Shown: positions 1-9,167 of the stretch, in pieces
Position numbering within the stretch: the first letter of the stretch is position 1
Layout of the letters: each line of letters begins with the position of its first letter
Origin: an uncultured Geobacter sp.
Lineage (GTDB): Bacteria; Desulfobacterota; Desulfuromonadia; Geobacterales; CAIOGM01
Length of the DNA stretch: 64,000 nt
Direction: 5' to 3'
NCBI GenBank assembly: GCA_903857795.1
Contig: CAIOGM010000038.1
Location: forward strand, 37,195 to 101,194
Notes under the pieces: model-generated
What the model was told of the DNA's origin: nothing
What the model saw: the letters and a program-made list of their open reading frames with translations, nothing else
Database searches by the model: none
Position numbers and translations under genes: made by a program

Positions 1-2014
1 TGGCCACTGTGGTAAGGACGTTAGCCCCCGGAACCAGGGTATAGGCGGTGGAGAAGCTGTTACTAACCCCCACCAATGTCTGGCCCACACCGTTGATGGT
101 GACTGACTTGATGCCGTTGACGCTGGAGGCGCTGCCGCTGATGTTGAGGGTGGTCACCTTGGTGACGGAACCGTCGGCCAGGGTGGAGATGTCGAGGGTC
201 GGTTTGGCGGGTGAGTAGTTCACCGTCACATTAACCGTGCCGCTCACCGTGTTGTAGTTGGCCGGTACATCCGGCGTGAAGGTAACATCCTGCGCTGCCG
301 TGCCATGGCCCGGCGTGGTGCTCGGGGTGGTGAAGGTAAATGTGCCGGCAACGGTGGCCGAACCGCCGGTGAGGATGGAATTAGCCAGAGTCTGGCCGCA
401 GATGATGGCCGAGGCCGTGGGCCAGCTGTTTACGGTTGGGGTCGCCTTGTTCACGGTCACGTTAACTGAACCGGGCACGGTGTTGTAGTTGGCAGAGGCA
501 GTCGGCGTGAAGGTGACAGACTGCGAAGCCGTTCCTCCGCCCGGCACGGTTGTGGGGGTGGTGAAGGTGAATGTTCCGGCCACATCGGCCGAACCGCCGG
601 TGAGGGTGGAAGCGGCCAGGGTCTGGCCGTAGGTGATTGTCGAAGCAGTAGGCCAGCTGGCCACGATCGGGGTGGCCTTGTTCACGGTCACGTTAACCGA
701 ACCGGTCACAGTATTGTAATTTGCAGTGACTGTCGGGGTGAAGGTGACACCCTGCAGAGCGGTACCGGCACCAGGCGCGGTGGACGGAGTGGTGAAGGCG
801 AAGGTTCCCGCCACGGAGGCCGTACCGCCGGTGAGGGAGGATGAGGCCAGGGTCTGACCGTAGGTGATTGTCGAGGCAGTGGGCCAGACGGAGACCGTCG
901 GAGTCGCCTTGCTCACGGTCACACTGGCCGACCCGACAACCGTGTTGTAGCCGCCTGATTGAGTCGGGGTGAAGGTGACACTCTGGGAGGCAGTTCCGAC
1001 TCCGGGCGCGGTGGACGGAGTGGTGAAGGCGAAGCTTCCGGGCACGGTGGCCGTACCACCGTTAAGAACAGAATCCGCCAGCGTCTGGCCGTAGCTGATG
1101 CCCGAGGCCGTGGGCCAGGCGGTAACCGACGGGGTAATCTTGTTCACCGTGAACGACTGCGTCACCGTAACGGCAGGGTTGTAAGTGGAATTACCCGCTT
1201 GGTCGGCTTTGATGGTGCAGGTGCCGGCTTTGAGAAAGGTCAGGACGCCGGGTGAAGGTGTAGTAATAGTACAAACGTCGGTAGTCGTAGATGAGAATGT
1301 GGGGGTGAGGCCGGTTGCAGTTGTTGTAGCGGTAAGGGTTGGGGTCGTGCCGAAATTGTCGGGGCCGGCGTGAACGAAGGTGATCGTCTGATTTAACATC
1401 ACCGTCCCGGTTACGGAGAAGAGCATGCTGTTTGCTGTAACCACCCCGTTTAGGAAGACACCGTTGAGTGTCGTCAAATTGAGAGTGGTTGATTGTGTTA
1501 TAGAATCCAGACCTGCAGAGGTGGTTATGTTCGAGTATCCCGCGGTATTGACCGGATCGTCAGCCCTATAGAATGCCCCTGTTCCGGTGGTCGTATTGGC
1601 GACAAGCACCCAGTAGCGGGTGCCGGAAGCAAGAGCAATCGCCGAAGCCGGCGTAAAGGTGACATTCGTCAGAGTCGCCGAAGAGGTGGAGGCAGTCCTC
1701 AGATCCGCGACAAAGGTGGTGGGAACCGTCGATGATGTGGTCGAACTGAACAGCCCCGCAACGTAAGTGAGAGAAGATCCCCCTGTGGTACCGCGCAGTG
1801 GCACGGTAACGGAAGTGATGGTGCCGGTCGCCCCGGCATCGATGTTAAAATAGGAGCCAAAAACTTTGCCTCCCGATCCCCCTAGAGCACTAATAGTGCT
1901 GGGAGTTGCTGATCCCAACGTATTAAAGATGACTGAGGGCGCAGCCGAGGCCGTGGTGGTGAGGGTAAGGGTGAGCATCGCCATCATGAGGAATAACAAG
2001 ACGCCTTGCTTCAT
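1..2014 (-). CDS. Exported MBG/Ig-like repeat protein, C-terminus beyond window
   Basis: The frame is open from an ATG at 2014 to the window edge (671 codons), with a GGAGG ribosome site just upstream. The N-terminus (Lys-Gln-Gly, then a hydrophobic stretch ending Ala-Ser-Ala-Ala around residue 22) is a typical signal peptide. Residues about 25-200 form a Ser/Thr-rich beta-type region. After it come four tandem 77-residue repeats (about residues 290-598), each containing a Trp-Pro-Thr-Ala-Ser start, a Tyr/Cys-Gly-Gln-Thr-Leu motif and a Val-Thr-Phe-Thr-Pro motif. This pattern matches MBG/Ig-like bacterial surface domains. A Ser-Pro-Ala-Lys-Pro linker and another beta-type domain follow before the sequence leaves the window. 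Likely a secreted or outer-surface adhesin-like protein; ligand unknown. Confidence 0.8.
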   Translation of the reverse strand, partial: MKQGVLLFLMMAMLTLTLTTTASAAPSVIFNTLGSATPSTISALGGSGGKVFGSYFNIDAGATGTITSVTVPLRGTTGGSSLTYVAGLFSSTTSSTVPTTFVADLRTASTSSATLTNVTFTPASAIALASGTRYWVLVANTTTGTGAFYRADDPVNTAGYSNITTSAGLDSITQSTTLNLTTLNGVFLNGVVTANSMLFSVTGTVMLNQTITFVHAGPDNFGTTPTLTATTTATGLTPTFSSTTTDVCTITTPSPGVLTFLKAGTCTIKADQAGNSTYNPAVTVTQSFTVNKITPSVTAWPTASGISYGQTLADSVLNGGTATVPGSFAFTTPSTAPGVGTASQSVTFTPTQSGGYNTVVGSASVTVSKATPTVSVWPTASTITYGQTLASSSLTGGTASVAGTFAFTTPSTAPGAGTALQGVTFTPTVTANYNTVTGSVNVTVNKATPIVASWPTASTITYGQTLAASTLTGGSADVAGTFTFTTPTTVPGGGTASQSVTFTPTASANYNTVPGSVNVTVNKATPTVNSWPTASAIICGQTLANSILTGGSATVAGTFTFTTPSTTPGHGTAAQDVTFTPDVPANYNTVSGTVNVTVNYSPAKPTLDISTLADGSVTKVTTLNISGSASSVNGIKSVTINGVGQTLVGVSNSFSTAYTLVPGANVLTTVA
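219..1142 (-). repeat. Four tandem 231-bp repeats encoding 77-aa MBG-like domains
   Basis: The block that begins TTCACGGTCA (or a close variant) recurs at 219, 450, 681, 912 and 1143, exactly 231 bp apart. The units are similar but not identical in DNA, and the period is a multiple of three, so the copies are whole protein domains. The spacing suggests duplication within the gene. Confidence 0.85.
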
Positions 2015-2391
2015 GAAGTCCTCCTTTGTTGTCAAGCTGTGACCTGTTGATACTGGTGAGATCTGTACATCGCTTCCGGGCCGGACATCTCTGATATTTT
2101 TGCCGATAGGCAGCTCTCCTCTAGTTCTAAATTGTGAGTCAATGTGTAATAATTATCTTCTCATGAATAAAGCTGAACTGCAGGAAATACAGCGGCTACA
2201 CTATCGCATATTTGCATTATTAAAAATAGATGGAAAATGAGCCGATGACGACGTTTTGCCCTGCTGTGAAGCCTAAATACCGTATACGTTTCTGCTTTAC
2301 ATTTAGATTCACGTTTGCAACCGGAAAGACGCCGCACCGGCCGATGCTGCTGCTCCCGCCGCCAAGTAATATAGGCTGCAGCTCAACGCGT
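2015..2391. other. Intergenic region upstream of the repeat protein
   Basis: About 380 bp are AT-richer than the surroundings and hold the leader of the minus-strand repeat protein. A TTGACT hexamer reads on the minus strand near 2140, but no convincing -10 lies at the right distance. I saw no known riboswitch core. The only clear element nearby is the terminator at 2392-2426. Confidence 0.4.
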
Positions 2392-2426
2392 AAAAAAAGC
2401 CGTACCCGAAAGGGTGCGGCTTTTTT
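2392..2426. terminator. Bidirectional intrinsic terminator
   Basis: A 9-bp stem (GCCGTACCC, GAAA loop, GGGTGCGGC, one G-T wobble) is flanked by seven A on the left and six T on the right, so it can act in both directions. It lies just past the minus-strand mglA stop and ends that transcript. Confidence 0.85.
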
Positions 2427-2482
2427 ATTTGTGACAAATTCCGGCGGCCTCTGCTCACCGCCAGCGAGTAACGCGGGAAACC

Positions 2483-3070
2483 CTATCGTCCCTTCTTCAG
2501 GTCGACAAGAACCAGCTTGGCCACGGCCTTGAGGGTCTCGAAGACCCCTTCACCGGTCACGGCGCACGCCTCGAAGTCAGGAACAGCCGTCGGGTTCAGC
2601 TCCCTTTGGAGCTCATCAACGGCGACGATTTCGGCGAGATCCCGCTTGTTATACTGGACCACGTAGGGGAGCTTATCCAGATCGTACCCCTGCTCCTCCA
2701 GGTTGTACCGGAGGTTGTCCAGGGATTCGACATTAGCGTCCATCCGCTCCTCCTGGGAGTCGGCCACGAAGACGACCCCATCGACCCCCCTGAGAATCAG
2801 CTTGCGCGAGGCGTCATAGAAGACCTGGCCGGGCACGGTGTAGAGATGGAACCGGGTCTTGAAACCGCGAATCTCACCCAACTCCAGGGGGAGGAAGTCG
2901 AAGAAGAGGGTCCGCTCGGTCTCGGTGGCGAGACTGATCATCTTCCCCTTTGCCCCGTCCGCGGTCTTGTTGTAGATGTACTGGAGGTTAGTAGTCTTGC
3001 CGCAGAGACCGGGACCGTAATAAACGATCTTACAGTTGATCTCGCGGGAGGCGTAATTAATGAAGGACAT
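2483..3070 (-). CDS. mglA: MglA-type small Ras-like GTPase
   Basis: This 195-residue protein is full length for MglA, the cytoplasmic GTPase that sets polarity and motility in myxobacteria and related groups. The P-loop reads GPGLCGKTT (residues 19-27). The usual Asp of the switch-II DxxGQ is replaced by Thr (TVPGQ), the hallmark MglA substitution. The base-recognition motif NKRD is present near residue 140. It follows mglB after 38 bp on the same strand, and a terminator lies downstream, so the two form a short operon. Its role in non-gliding Geobacter-type cells is not known from the sequence. Confidence 0.93.
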   Translation of the reverse strand: MSFINYASREINCKIVYYGPGLCGKTTNLQYIYNKTADGAKGKMISLATETERTLFFDFLPLELGEIRGFKTRFHLYTVPGQVFYDASRKLILRGVDGVVFVADSQEERMDANVESLDNLRYNLEEQGYDLDKLPYVVQYNKRDLAEIVAVDELQRELNPTAVPDFEACAVTGEGVFETLKAVAKLVLVDLKKGR

Positions 3071-3108
3071 GGCCCCTCCTGGATGCTCGGAAAACCGCAG
3101 GGGACTCC

Positions 3109-3600
3109 CTAGCGGAACAGGTTATCGATATCCTCATCGGTGATTTCGGCGAAGGGAAATTCCGGGTTACCGCTCTTCTCCTTCTCTTCCGCCTTCTTCA
3201 TAAGGCCATTAAAGAGCGCGGCCAGCTCCTCGGACGCCTTTTTCACCCTGAGCCGGACCAGCCCCAACGAGGAACGGTTGTCGAAGAGCACCACCAGGAT
3301 CACCCGCCCTGCGACAATGGAGATATGGAGATTGTCCTTCTCCCCCTCGTGGAAGAGGATGGAAAACTCCTTCTCACCGATGAGCTTGGCCAACCCGCCG
3401 GTAGCGGCGATGTTCCCGGCGGTCAGCGAGGCCAGAGAGGTGGTGTCGAACCGCTCGGTCTCCCCTACCCCGGCTATGAGTTGGCCGTTTTTGTCCACCA
3501 GGAAGATGACTCGGGCGTTGGCCTCACGCAGCAGCTTTTCGCAGAGCGCGGTAACCAGACGGTACTCCTCGTCGTACATCACAAGTTGTGGATTCGGCAT
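3109..3600 (-). CDS. mglB: MglB, Roadblock/LC7-domain GTPase-activating partner
   Basis: This 163-residue protein has a Roadblock/LC7 fold pattern: an N-terminal helix, then [14 protein letters not shown], an alternating beta region and a [16 protein letters not shown] strand pair. MglB is the GAP that acts as a dimer on MglA, and the gene directly precedes mglA as in known mglBA operons. The C-terminal tail is charged and Glu-rich. An AAGGAGG ribosome site precedes the ATG. The roughly 190 bp between this gene and the divergent methyltransferase must hold its promoter, but I could not identify hexamers there. Confidence 0.9.
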   Translation of the reverse strand: MPNPQLVMYDEEYRLVTALCEKLLREANARVIFLVDKNGQLIAGVGETERFDTTSLASLTAGNIAATGGLAKLIGEKEFSILFHEGEKDNLHISIVAGRVILVVLFDNRSSLGLVRLRVKKASEELAALFNGLMKKAEEKEKSGNPEFPFAEITDEDIDNLFR

Positions 3601-3793
3601 GGAGCCTCCTTGGCCTCAAAGCAACGGCCTGCGCCGCAAAGATCGCACGGAATCATTAAGGGTACACAGTAGACTAACTTTTCGACCACGTCAATACGCT
3701 CTCGGCAGGCGTGATGACGGTTGACGCCGACCGGGAAATGGGCGAAGATGCGCGGCAGATAGCGGGAGGAAGTATCACGGGAAAGGGTGCCCA

Positions 3794-5026
3794 GTGGCTA
3801 AGACAGACGAGATGATAAGATCGACGGGGGAGCGGACCGTGGGGCCGGAAACGGTACGGATGCTCGATCTGGGGCACCCCTGGATCATCGCCGACAGCTA
3901 CACGAACCGTTGGCCGGCAGGCTCGGCAGGAGAGATCATAGAGCTCATGGACGCCTCCGGACAGTTTCTCGCCACGGCCCTTCTCGATCAGGGAGAGCGG
4001 ATCATCGCCCGAGTCCTGTCCCGGGAGCGGATGCGCCTCGATCTCACCTGGATAAAAGGACGGCTGGAAGTCGCACTCCGCCTCCGCCGGGATCATCTGG
4101 ACCTGGGGGATACGGACGCCTTCCGCCTGGTAAACGGCGAGGGGGACGGCCTCCCCGGCCTGACCGTGGAGCGGTACGGCGATTTCCTCATGCTGCAGCT
4201 CTACTCCGCCGCCTGGCGCCCCCACCTGAAAAGTCTCACCCGGGCACTGCAGGAACTCCTCTCACCTCGCGGCATTTACGAGAAGAGCCGCCCCCGGAAC
4301 ACCCGCGACCTGGAGTCTGCCGGCGCCACGAAGAGTTACGGCCGGCTCCTCTGGGGTGTCGCCGCGCCTGAACGACTGGAGGTCCGGGAGAACGGTCTGA
4401 AGTTCCTGGTGGAGCTGGAGCGGGGCCTCAACACCGGGCTTTTCCTCGATCAACGGGAGAGCCGCCGCGACTTGATGCGCCGCGCCCCGGGGAAGAAGCT
4501 ACTGAACCTTTTTGCCTATACGGGGGCCTTCTCCGTGGCGGCCGCAGGGGCGGAGGCCGAACTCGTTACCACCGTCGACGTCTCCCCCGCCTACACCGAC
4601 TGGGCCAGGGCCAACTTCGGCGTCAACCGGCTCAACCCGAAACGGCACGAGTTCATCGTCGGGGAGTGCCTGGGGGCCTTGGCCGACCTGAGCCGCAGAG
4701 GTAAGAGCTACGACATAATCCTCATGGACCCGCCTTCGTTCTCCACCACCACCAAGGGGCGCTTCACCACCCGGGGCGGCACCTCCGACCTGGTGGCGGC
4801 GGCTCTCCCGCTGCTGACCCAGGGCGGCCTCTTCATCGCTTCCTCCAACCATCAGAAAGTGGACGTGGCCGACTACCTGAAGGAGCTGCGGCGGGGCGCA
4901 CTCCAGGCGGCGTGCGACCTGCGGGTCATCTCCCTGGGCGGTCAGCCGGCGGACTTCCCCTATCCCGTCACCTTCCCCGAAGGGCGGTACCTGAAGTGCG
5001 CGCTCTGCGTCAAGACGCCGATCTAA
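3794..5026 (+). CDS. RlmI-like class I SAM-dependent rRNA methyltransferase
   Basis: This 410-residue protein has an N-terminal PUA-like part, a middle region with RxxxxGDGLPGLTVERYG, and a Rossmann methyltransferase domain: motif I LNLFAYTGAFS (237-247) and motif IV DPPSFS (312-317). The architecture is that of the RlmI/YccW family, which methylates 23S rRNA C1962. The Cys normally used for m5C chemistry in an SCS-type motif is absent: the position reads Ser-Ser-Asn-His (350-353), more like RlmK/L enzymes. The exact product (m5C or another base) is therefore uncertain. The start is a GTG with GGG upstream. It is transcribed away from mglB. Confidence 0.8.
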   Translation: MAKTDEMIRSTGERTVGPETVRMLDLGHPWIIADSYTNRWPAGSAGEIIELMDASGQFLATALLDQGERIIARVLSRERMRLDLTWIKGRLEVALRLRRDHLDLGDTDAFRLVNGEGDGLPGLTVERYGDFLMLQLYSAAWRPHLKSLTRALQELLSPRGIYEKSRPRNTRDLESAGATKSYGRLLWGVAAPERLEVRENGLKFLVELERGLNTGLFLDQRESRRDLMRRAPGKKLLNLFAYTGAFSVAAAGAEAELVTTVDVSPAYTDWARANFGVNRLNPKRHEFIVGECLGALADLSRRGKSYDIILMDPPSFSTTTKGRFTTRGGTSDLVAAALPLLTQGGLFIASSNHQKVDVADYLKELRRGALQAACDLRVISLGGQPADFPYPVTFPEGRYLKCALCVKTPI

Positions 5027-5084
5027 GTAGGCTTCCCCTGCACTTCTCACCTGCTGAGCGTCCGCTGTCATTGCCGTTTTTTGT

Positions 5085-5112
5085 TTGGCCATGGCGATGA
5101 TTCTGCTATAGT
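5085..5112 (+). promoter_or_regulatory. Candidate sigma70 promoter for gatA
   Basis: TTGGCC, a 16-bp spacer and TATAGT (five of six consensus bases) lie about 60 bp upstream of the gatA start, in the gap after the methyltransferase gene. This suggests that the gatA-gatB-cbi run can start its own transcript. Confidence 0.45.
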
Positions 5113-5171
5113 ACCCAACTCGCGCGGGCCGGTTGCTGCCGCGCCATGACCGACAACAACCGGGGATACAC

Positions 5172-6629
5172 ATGGAACTGTTCGATCTTACCCTGCATGA
5201 ACTGAGCGAAAAACTGCGGCGCCGGGAGCTCTCCTCGGTGGAGGCGACCGGGGCGATGCTGGCCCGCATCGAGGCCACGGACAAGAATGTGAACGCCTTC
5301 ATCACCGTCACCCCGGAGCAGGCGCTGCGGGATGCCGACGCAGCCGACCGGCGGATTGCCACCGGTGAAGGTGAGCCGCTCACCGGCATCCCGATAGCGC
5401 TCAAGGACATCTTTCTCACCCAGGGGGTCCGGACCACCTGCGCCTCCAGGATCCTGGAGAACTTTATCCCCCCCTACAGCGCCACCGCCTGGGAGAAGCT
5501 GAAGGAGCGGGGGATGGTCCTGCTGGGGAAACTGAACCAGGACGAATTCGCCATGGGCTCCTCTTCCGAGTCCAGCGCCTTCGGTGTCACAAGGAACCCC
5601 TGGGACCTGGAGTGCATACCCGGCGGCTCTTCCGGCGGGTCAGCCGCGGCAATCGCTGCCCGTCAGGCCACGGCCACCTTGGGGACCGACACCGGCGGCT
5701 CCATCCGTCAGCCGGCGTCCCACTGCGGCTGCGTCGGCCTTAAGCCGACCTACGGGCGGGTCTCCCGCTACGGGGTCATCGCCTACGCCTCTTCCCTGGA
5801 CCAGGTGGGGCCGGTGACCCGCGATGTCAGAGACTGCGCCCTCATGCTCGGCGCGGTGGCAGGTCATGATCCCAAGGACTCCACCAGCGTCGATCTTCCG
5901 GTCCCCGACTATGCGGCAGCTCTTGAAGGGGGAGTCAAGGGGCTCAAGATCGGGCTCCCCAAGGAATACTTCATCGAGGGGCTCGATCCTGACGTCCGCA
6001 GATGCATGGACGAAGCGGTGGCCACGTATCTGAGCCTCGGCGCGGAGATCGTGGAGCTCTCTCTTCCCCACACCGACTATGCCGTTGCCTGCTACTACCT
6101 CATCGCCACCGCCGAAGCCAGCTCCAACCTGGCCCGCTACGACGGGGTCCGTTTCGGCCATCGGAACCGGGACGCCAAGGGGCTCATGGAGATGTACTGC
6201 AAGAGCCGCGAGGAGGGATTCGGGGCAGAGGTGAAGCGGCGGATCATGCTGGGGACCTATGCCCTCTCGTCCGGCTATTATGATGCCTACTACCTGAAGG
6301 CCCAGAAGGTCAGGACCCTCATCCGTCGGGATTTCCTCAAGGCGTTCGAAAAGGTTGACCTGATCCTTGCCCCGGTGGCGCCGACTCCGGCGTTCAGGAT
6401 CGGTGAGAAGGTGAACGATCCTCTTCAGATGTACCTCTCCGACATCTTCACCATCCCCGTGAACCTGGCCGGTACCTGCGGCATCTCCGTTCCGGCCGGC
6501 TTCAGTAGCGGCGGACTCCCCATCGGGCTTCAGCTCGTCGGCCGCCCCTTCGGCGAAGAGTCGATCCTCCGTGCCGCCTACGCCTTCGAGCAGGCGACGG
6601 AGTGGCACAAACGGAAGGCACAAATTTGA
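5172..6629 (+). CDS. gatA: Glutamyl/aspartyl-tRNA amidotransferase subunit A
   Basis: GatA is the amidase of the GatCAB complex, which converts Glu-tRNA(Gln) and Asp-tRNA(Asn) to the amidated forms. The 485-residue length matches the family. The catalytic triad is visible: Lys78 in ALKDIF, cis-Ser153 in PGGSSGGS, and nucleophile Ser177 in [13 protein letters not shown] chose the internal ATG because it gives the usual N-terminus (Glu-Leu-Phe-Asp-Leu). gatB follows after 45 bp. gatC, often adjacent, is not found in this window. Confidence 0.95.
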   Translation: MELFDLTLHELSEKLRRRELSSVEATGAMLARIEATDKNVNAFITVTPEQALRDADAADRRIATGEGEPLTGIPIALKDIFLTQGVRTTCASRILENFIPPYSATAWEKLKERGMVLLGKLNQDEFAMGSSSESSAFGVTRNPWDLECIPGGSSGGSAAAIAARQATATLGTDTGGSIRQPASHCGCVGLKPTYGRVSRYGVIAYASSLDQVGPVTRDVRDCALMLGAVAGHDPKDSTSVDLPVPDYAAALEGGVKGLKIGLPKEYFIEGLDPDVRRCMDEAVATYLSLGAEIVELSLPHTDYAVACYYLIATAEASSNLARYDGVRFGHRNRDAKGLMEMYCKSREEGFGAEVKRRIMLGTYALSSGYYDAYYLKAQKVRTLIRRDFLKAFEKVDLILAPVAPTPAFRIGEKVNDPLQMYLSDIFTIPVNLAGTCGISVPAGFSSGGLPIGLQLVGRPFGEESILRAAYAFEQATEWHKRKAQI

Positions 6630-6674
6630 TTTAATCCTATCCATCCTCTGTAACTTGCTCTCGGAGTAACCTGA

Positions 6675-8120
6675 ATGAACTACCAACCTGTCATCGGACT
6701 CGAAGTCCACGTCCAGCTGCTGACCAACACCAAGATCTTCTGCGGCTGCCCCACCACCTTCGGCTCCGAGCCCAACTCCCAGAGCTGCCCGGTCTGCCTC
6801 GGCCTCCCCGGGGCGCTCCCCGTACTCAACAAGAAGGTGGTGGAGTACGCCATCCGGGCAGGTCTGGCTACCGGCTGCGCCATCTCCCCCCGCTCCCTCT
6901 TCGCCAGGAAGAACTACTTTTATCCGGATCTCCCCAAAGGGTACCAGATCAGCCAGCTGGAGCTCCCCATCTGCATCGGCGGTCACCTGGATATCGAGGT
7001 GGACGACCAGGTGAAGCGGATCGGCATCACCCGGATCCATATGGAGGAGGATGCCGGCAAGCTGGTCCATGCCGATATCTCCGGTCTGGGAGAGGGCTCC
7101 GGGGTCGACCTGAACCGCGCCTGCACCCCGCTGCTGGAGATCGTCTCCGAACCGGACCTTCGCTCCGCCGACGAGGCGGTGGCTTACCTGAAGAAGCTCC
7201 ACCAGATCGTGGTCTACCTGGGGATCACCGACGGCAACATGGAGGAGGGGAGCTTTCGCTGCGACGCCAACGTCTCGGTGATGCTCAAGGGGGCGGCGGC
7301 CTTCGGAACCAGGGCCGAGATCAAGAACGTCAACTCCTTCAAGTTCGTCAAGCAGGCCATCGAATACGAGATCGAGCGGCAGATCGATCTCATCGAGGAG
7401 GGGGGGAAGGTGGTGCAGGAGACCCGCCTTTTCAACCCGGACTCAGGGGTGACCCGCTCCATGCGGAGCAAGGAAGAGGCCCACGACTACCGCTACTTCC
7501 CCGACCCGGACCTGGTGCCGCTGGTCATCTCCAACGACTGGGTGGAGGATATCCGGCTCACTCTCCCTGAACTCCCCGAAGCCCGGCGGGCCCGCTACAC
7601 AGTGGAGTTGGGGCTTTCGCTCCAGGATGCCGAGGTGCTTACCTCCAACCGGGAGCTGGCCGACTACTTCGAGGGGTGCCTCGGCCACGGCAGCCAGCCC
7701 AAGGGTGCAGCCAACTGGATCATGGGGGAGGTGACGCGCGGTCTCAACGACCGGGGCCTGGAGATCACCGCCTGCCCGGTGACACCGAAGCTGTTGGCCG
7801 ACCTCCTGGCCCTCATCGAAAAGGGGACTATCTCGGTAAAGATCGCCAAGACGGTCTTCGACGAGATCTGGCAGAGCGGCAAGGGGGCTGCGGAGATCGT
7901 GGAGGAGAAGGGGCTGGTACAGGTTTCCGACAGCGGGGCCATCGAGAAGATCGTGGACGAGATCATCGCCGCCAACCAGGGGCAGGTAGAGGAGTTCCGG
8001 GGGGGAAAGGAAAAGGTCCTCGGCTTCTTCGTCGGCCAGATCATGAAGGCGAGTAAGGGGAAGGCCAACCCGGCCCTGGTGAACGAGATCCTGCTGAAGA
8101 AGCTGAAGGGGGAAGGATGA
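6675..8120 (+). CDS. gatB: Glutamyl/aspartyl-tRNA amidotransferase subunit B
   Basis: GatB is the kinase-like subunit that phosphorylates the misacylated tRNA and binds it through its C-terminal Yqey-type domain. The 481 residues start with the family's [13 protein letters not shown] and contain the Zn-site cysteines ([13 protein letters not shown]) and the [17 protein letters not shown] motif. The Yqey-like tail runs from about residue 330. The stop overlaps the cbiX start by 4 bp, so the cobalamin genes are translationally coupled to this housekeeping gene. Confidence 0.96.
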   Translation: MNYQPVIGLEVHVQLLTNTKIFCGCPTTFGSEPNSQSCPVCLGLPGALPVLNKKVVEYAIRAGLATGCAISPRSLFARKNYFYPDLPKGYQISQLELPICIGGHLDIEVDDQVKRIGITRIHMEEDAGKLVHADISGLGEGSGVDLNRACTPLLEIVSEPDLRSADEAVAYLKKLHQIVVYLGITDGNMEEGSFRCDANVSVMLKGAAAFGTRAEIKNVNSFKFVKQAIEYEIERQIDLIEEGGKVVQETRLFNPDSGVTRSMRSKEEAHDYRYFPDPDLVPLVISNDWVEDIRLTLPELPEARRARYTVELGLSLQDAEVLTSNRELADYFEGCLGHGSQPKGAANWIMGEVTRGLNDRGLEITACPVTPKLLADLLALIEKGTISVKIAKTVFDEIWQSGKGAAEIVEEKGLVQVSDSGAIEKIVDEIIAANQGQVEEFRGGKEKVLGFFVGQIMKASKGKANPALVNEILLKKLKGEG

Positions 8121-8512
8121 TGACTGAGAAGAAGACGGCGATACTCATCATGGCTCACGGGAGCCGCCTCGCCGAGGCCAACGACGCGGCCCGAGAGATT
8201 GCGGCCATGGTCAGGGAGATGACCGGCTACGAGATCGTGGAGGTCTCCTTCCGGGAACTCCATCTCCCCAACATCCAGGAGGGGATAGACGTCTGCGTGG
8301 CGCAAGGGGCGCAGCGAATCCTCCTCATCCCCTACTTCCTCTTCGTCGGAGCCCATGTGCGGCACGACCTTCCCGAGGAGATTGAGGAAGGGATGAAGCG
8401 ACACCCGGGGGTAGAGATGGTCATGGGGCCCCACCTTGGAGTCCATCGGAAGCTGGCCGAGGTGGTGATGGAGCGGATCGCCCAGGGGCTCGACGCAACG
8501 GGGTGGCGCTGA
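8117..8512 (+). CDS. cbiX: Sirohydrochlorin cobaltochelatase, small CbiX
   Basis: CbiX(S) inserts Co2+ into sirohydrochlorin at the entry of the anaerobic cobalamin route. The 131-residue length is that of the small, single-domain form that works as a dimer. The metal-binding histidines are visible in MAHGSR near the N-terminus and in the FVGAHVRHD motif. No His-rich tail is present. Its ATG overlaps the gatB stop, and its own stop overlaps the next start (TGATG), so it is coupled on both sides. A second ATG one codon later could be used instead. Confidence 0.9.
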   Translation: MMTEKKTAILIMAHGSRLAEANDAAREIAAMVREMTGYEIVEVSFRELHLPNIQEGIDVCVAQGAQRILLIPYFLFVGAHVRHDLPEEIEEGMKRHPGVEMVMGPHLGVHRKLAEVVMERIAQGLDATGWR

Positions 8513-9150
8513 TGTCCCTGCACCTGCGTCCCGAAGAGATAGAGGCCGAATCGTTCCGGATCATCGAGGAGGAGGTCGGCCCGCATTCATGGTCCCCGGC
8601 CCAGTGGCCCATCGTGCGGCGGGTCATCCATACCAGCGCCGACTTCGACTTCGCCAGGAGCATGTTCTTCTCCCCCGATGCCGTGGCCCGGGGCGTGGCT
8701 GCCCTGCGGGAGGGGAGAGGGATCGTCACCGACACCACCATGGCCCTCTCCGGTATCTCCAAGCCGCGGCTGAAGCAGCTCGGAATCATCACCTCATGCC
8801 ATGTGGCCGACCCGGATGTGGCGACGCAGGCAAAGGCGGAAGGGATCACCCGCTCCGTGGCTGCCATGCGCAAGGCGCTGTCTCATCCCCACAACGGTAT
8901 CTTCGTCATCGGCAACGCCCCAACGGCCCTCTTTGAACTCCTCCGCCTGGCTGAGAAGGAGGGGTTTCGCCCCGAACTGGTCATCGGCCTCCCCGTGGGG
9001 TTCGTCGGCGCGGCCGAGAGCAAGGAGCTGCTCCTCACCAAGGCCCATGATCTGGATATCCCCTTCATCACCAACCGGGGGAGAAAGGGGGGCTCCACCA
9101 TCGCGGCGTCGGTAATAAACGCCCTTTTGATCATGGCGGAAGGAGCCTAA
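8512..9150 (+). CDS. cbiC: Cobalt-precorrin-8 methylmutase
   Basis: CbiC moves the C11 methyl group to C12, forming cobyrinate. The 212-residue protein contains the catalytic His40 in VRRVIHTSADFDF, the VTDTTMALSGI motif, the GNAPTALFEL motif and the C-terminal GRKGGSTIA signature. I chose the ATG overlapping the cbiX stop (TGATG); a GTG three codons upstream is possible. It sits second in the cbi operon, with cbiD following. Confidence 0.93.
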   Translation: MSLHLRPEEIEAESFRIIEEEVGPHSWSPAQWPIVRRVIHTSADFDFARSMFFSPDAVARGVAALREGRGIVTDTTMALSGISKPRLKQLGIITSCHVADPDVATQAKAEGITRSVAAMRKALSHPHNGIFVIGNAPTALFELLRLAEKEGFRPELVIGLPVGFVGAAESKELLLTKAHDLDIPFITNRGRKGGSTIAASVINALLIMAEGA

Positions 9151-9167
9151 GCGGTGGTGCAGTGGCA

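Noticed and set aside
258..1735. Several plus-strand ORFs across the repeat protein
   Set aside because: They are antisense readings of the repetitive coding sequence, repeat with the same 231-bp period, and lack ribosome sites.
2230..2532. A 100-codon plus-strand frame across the terminator and into mglA
   Set aside because: It runs through a terminator hairpin and antisense to mglA, lacks a ribosome site and has no recognisable product.
5133..5171. An upstream extension of gatA by 13 codons
   Set aside because: It adds residues not typical of GatA and has no better ribosome site.
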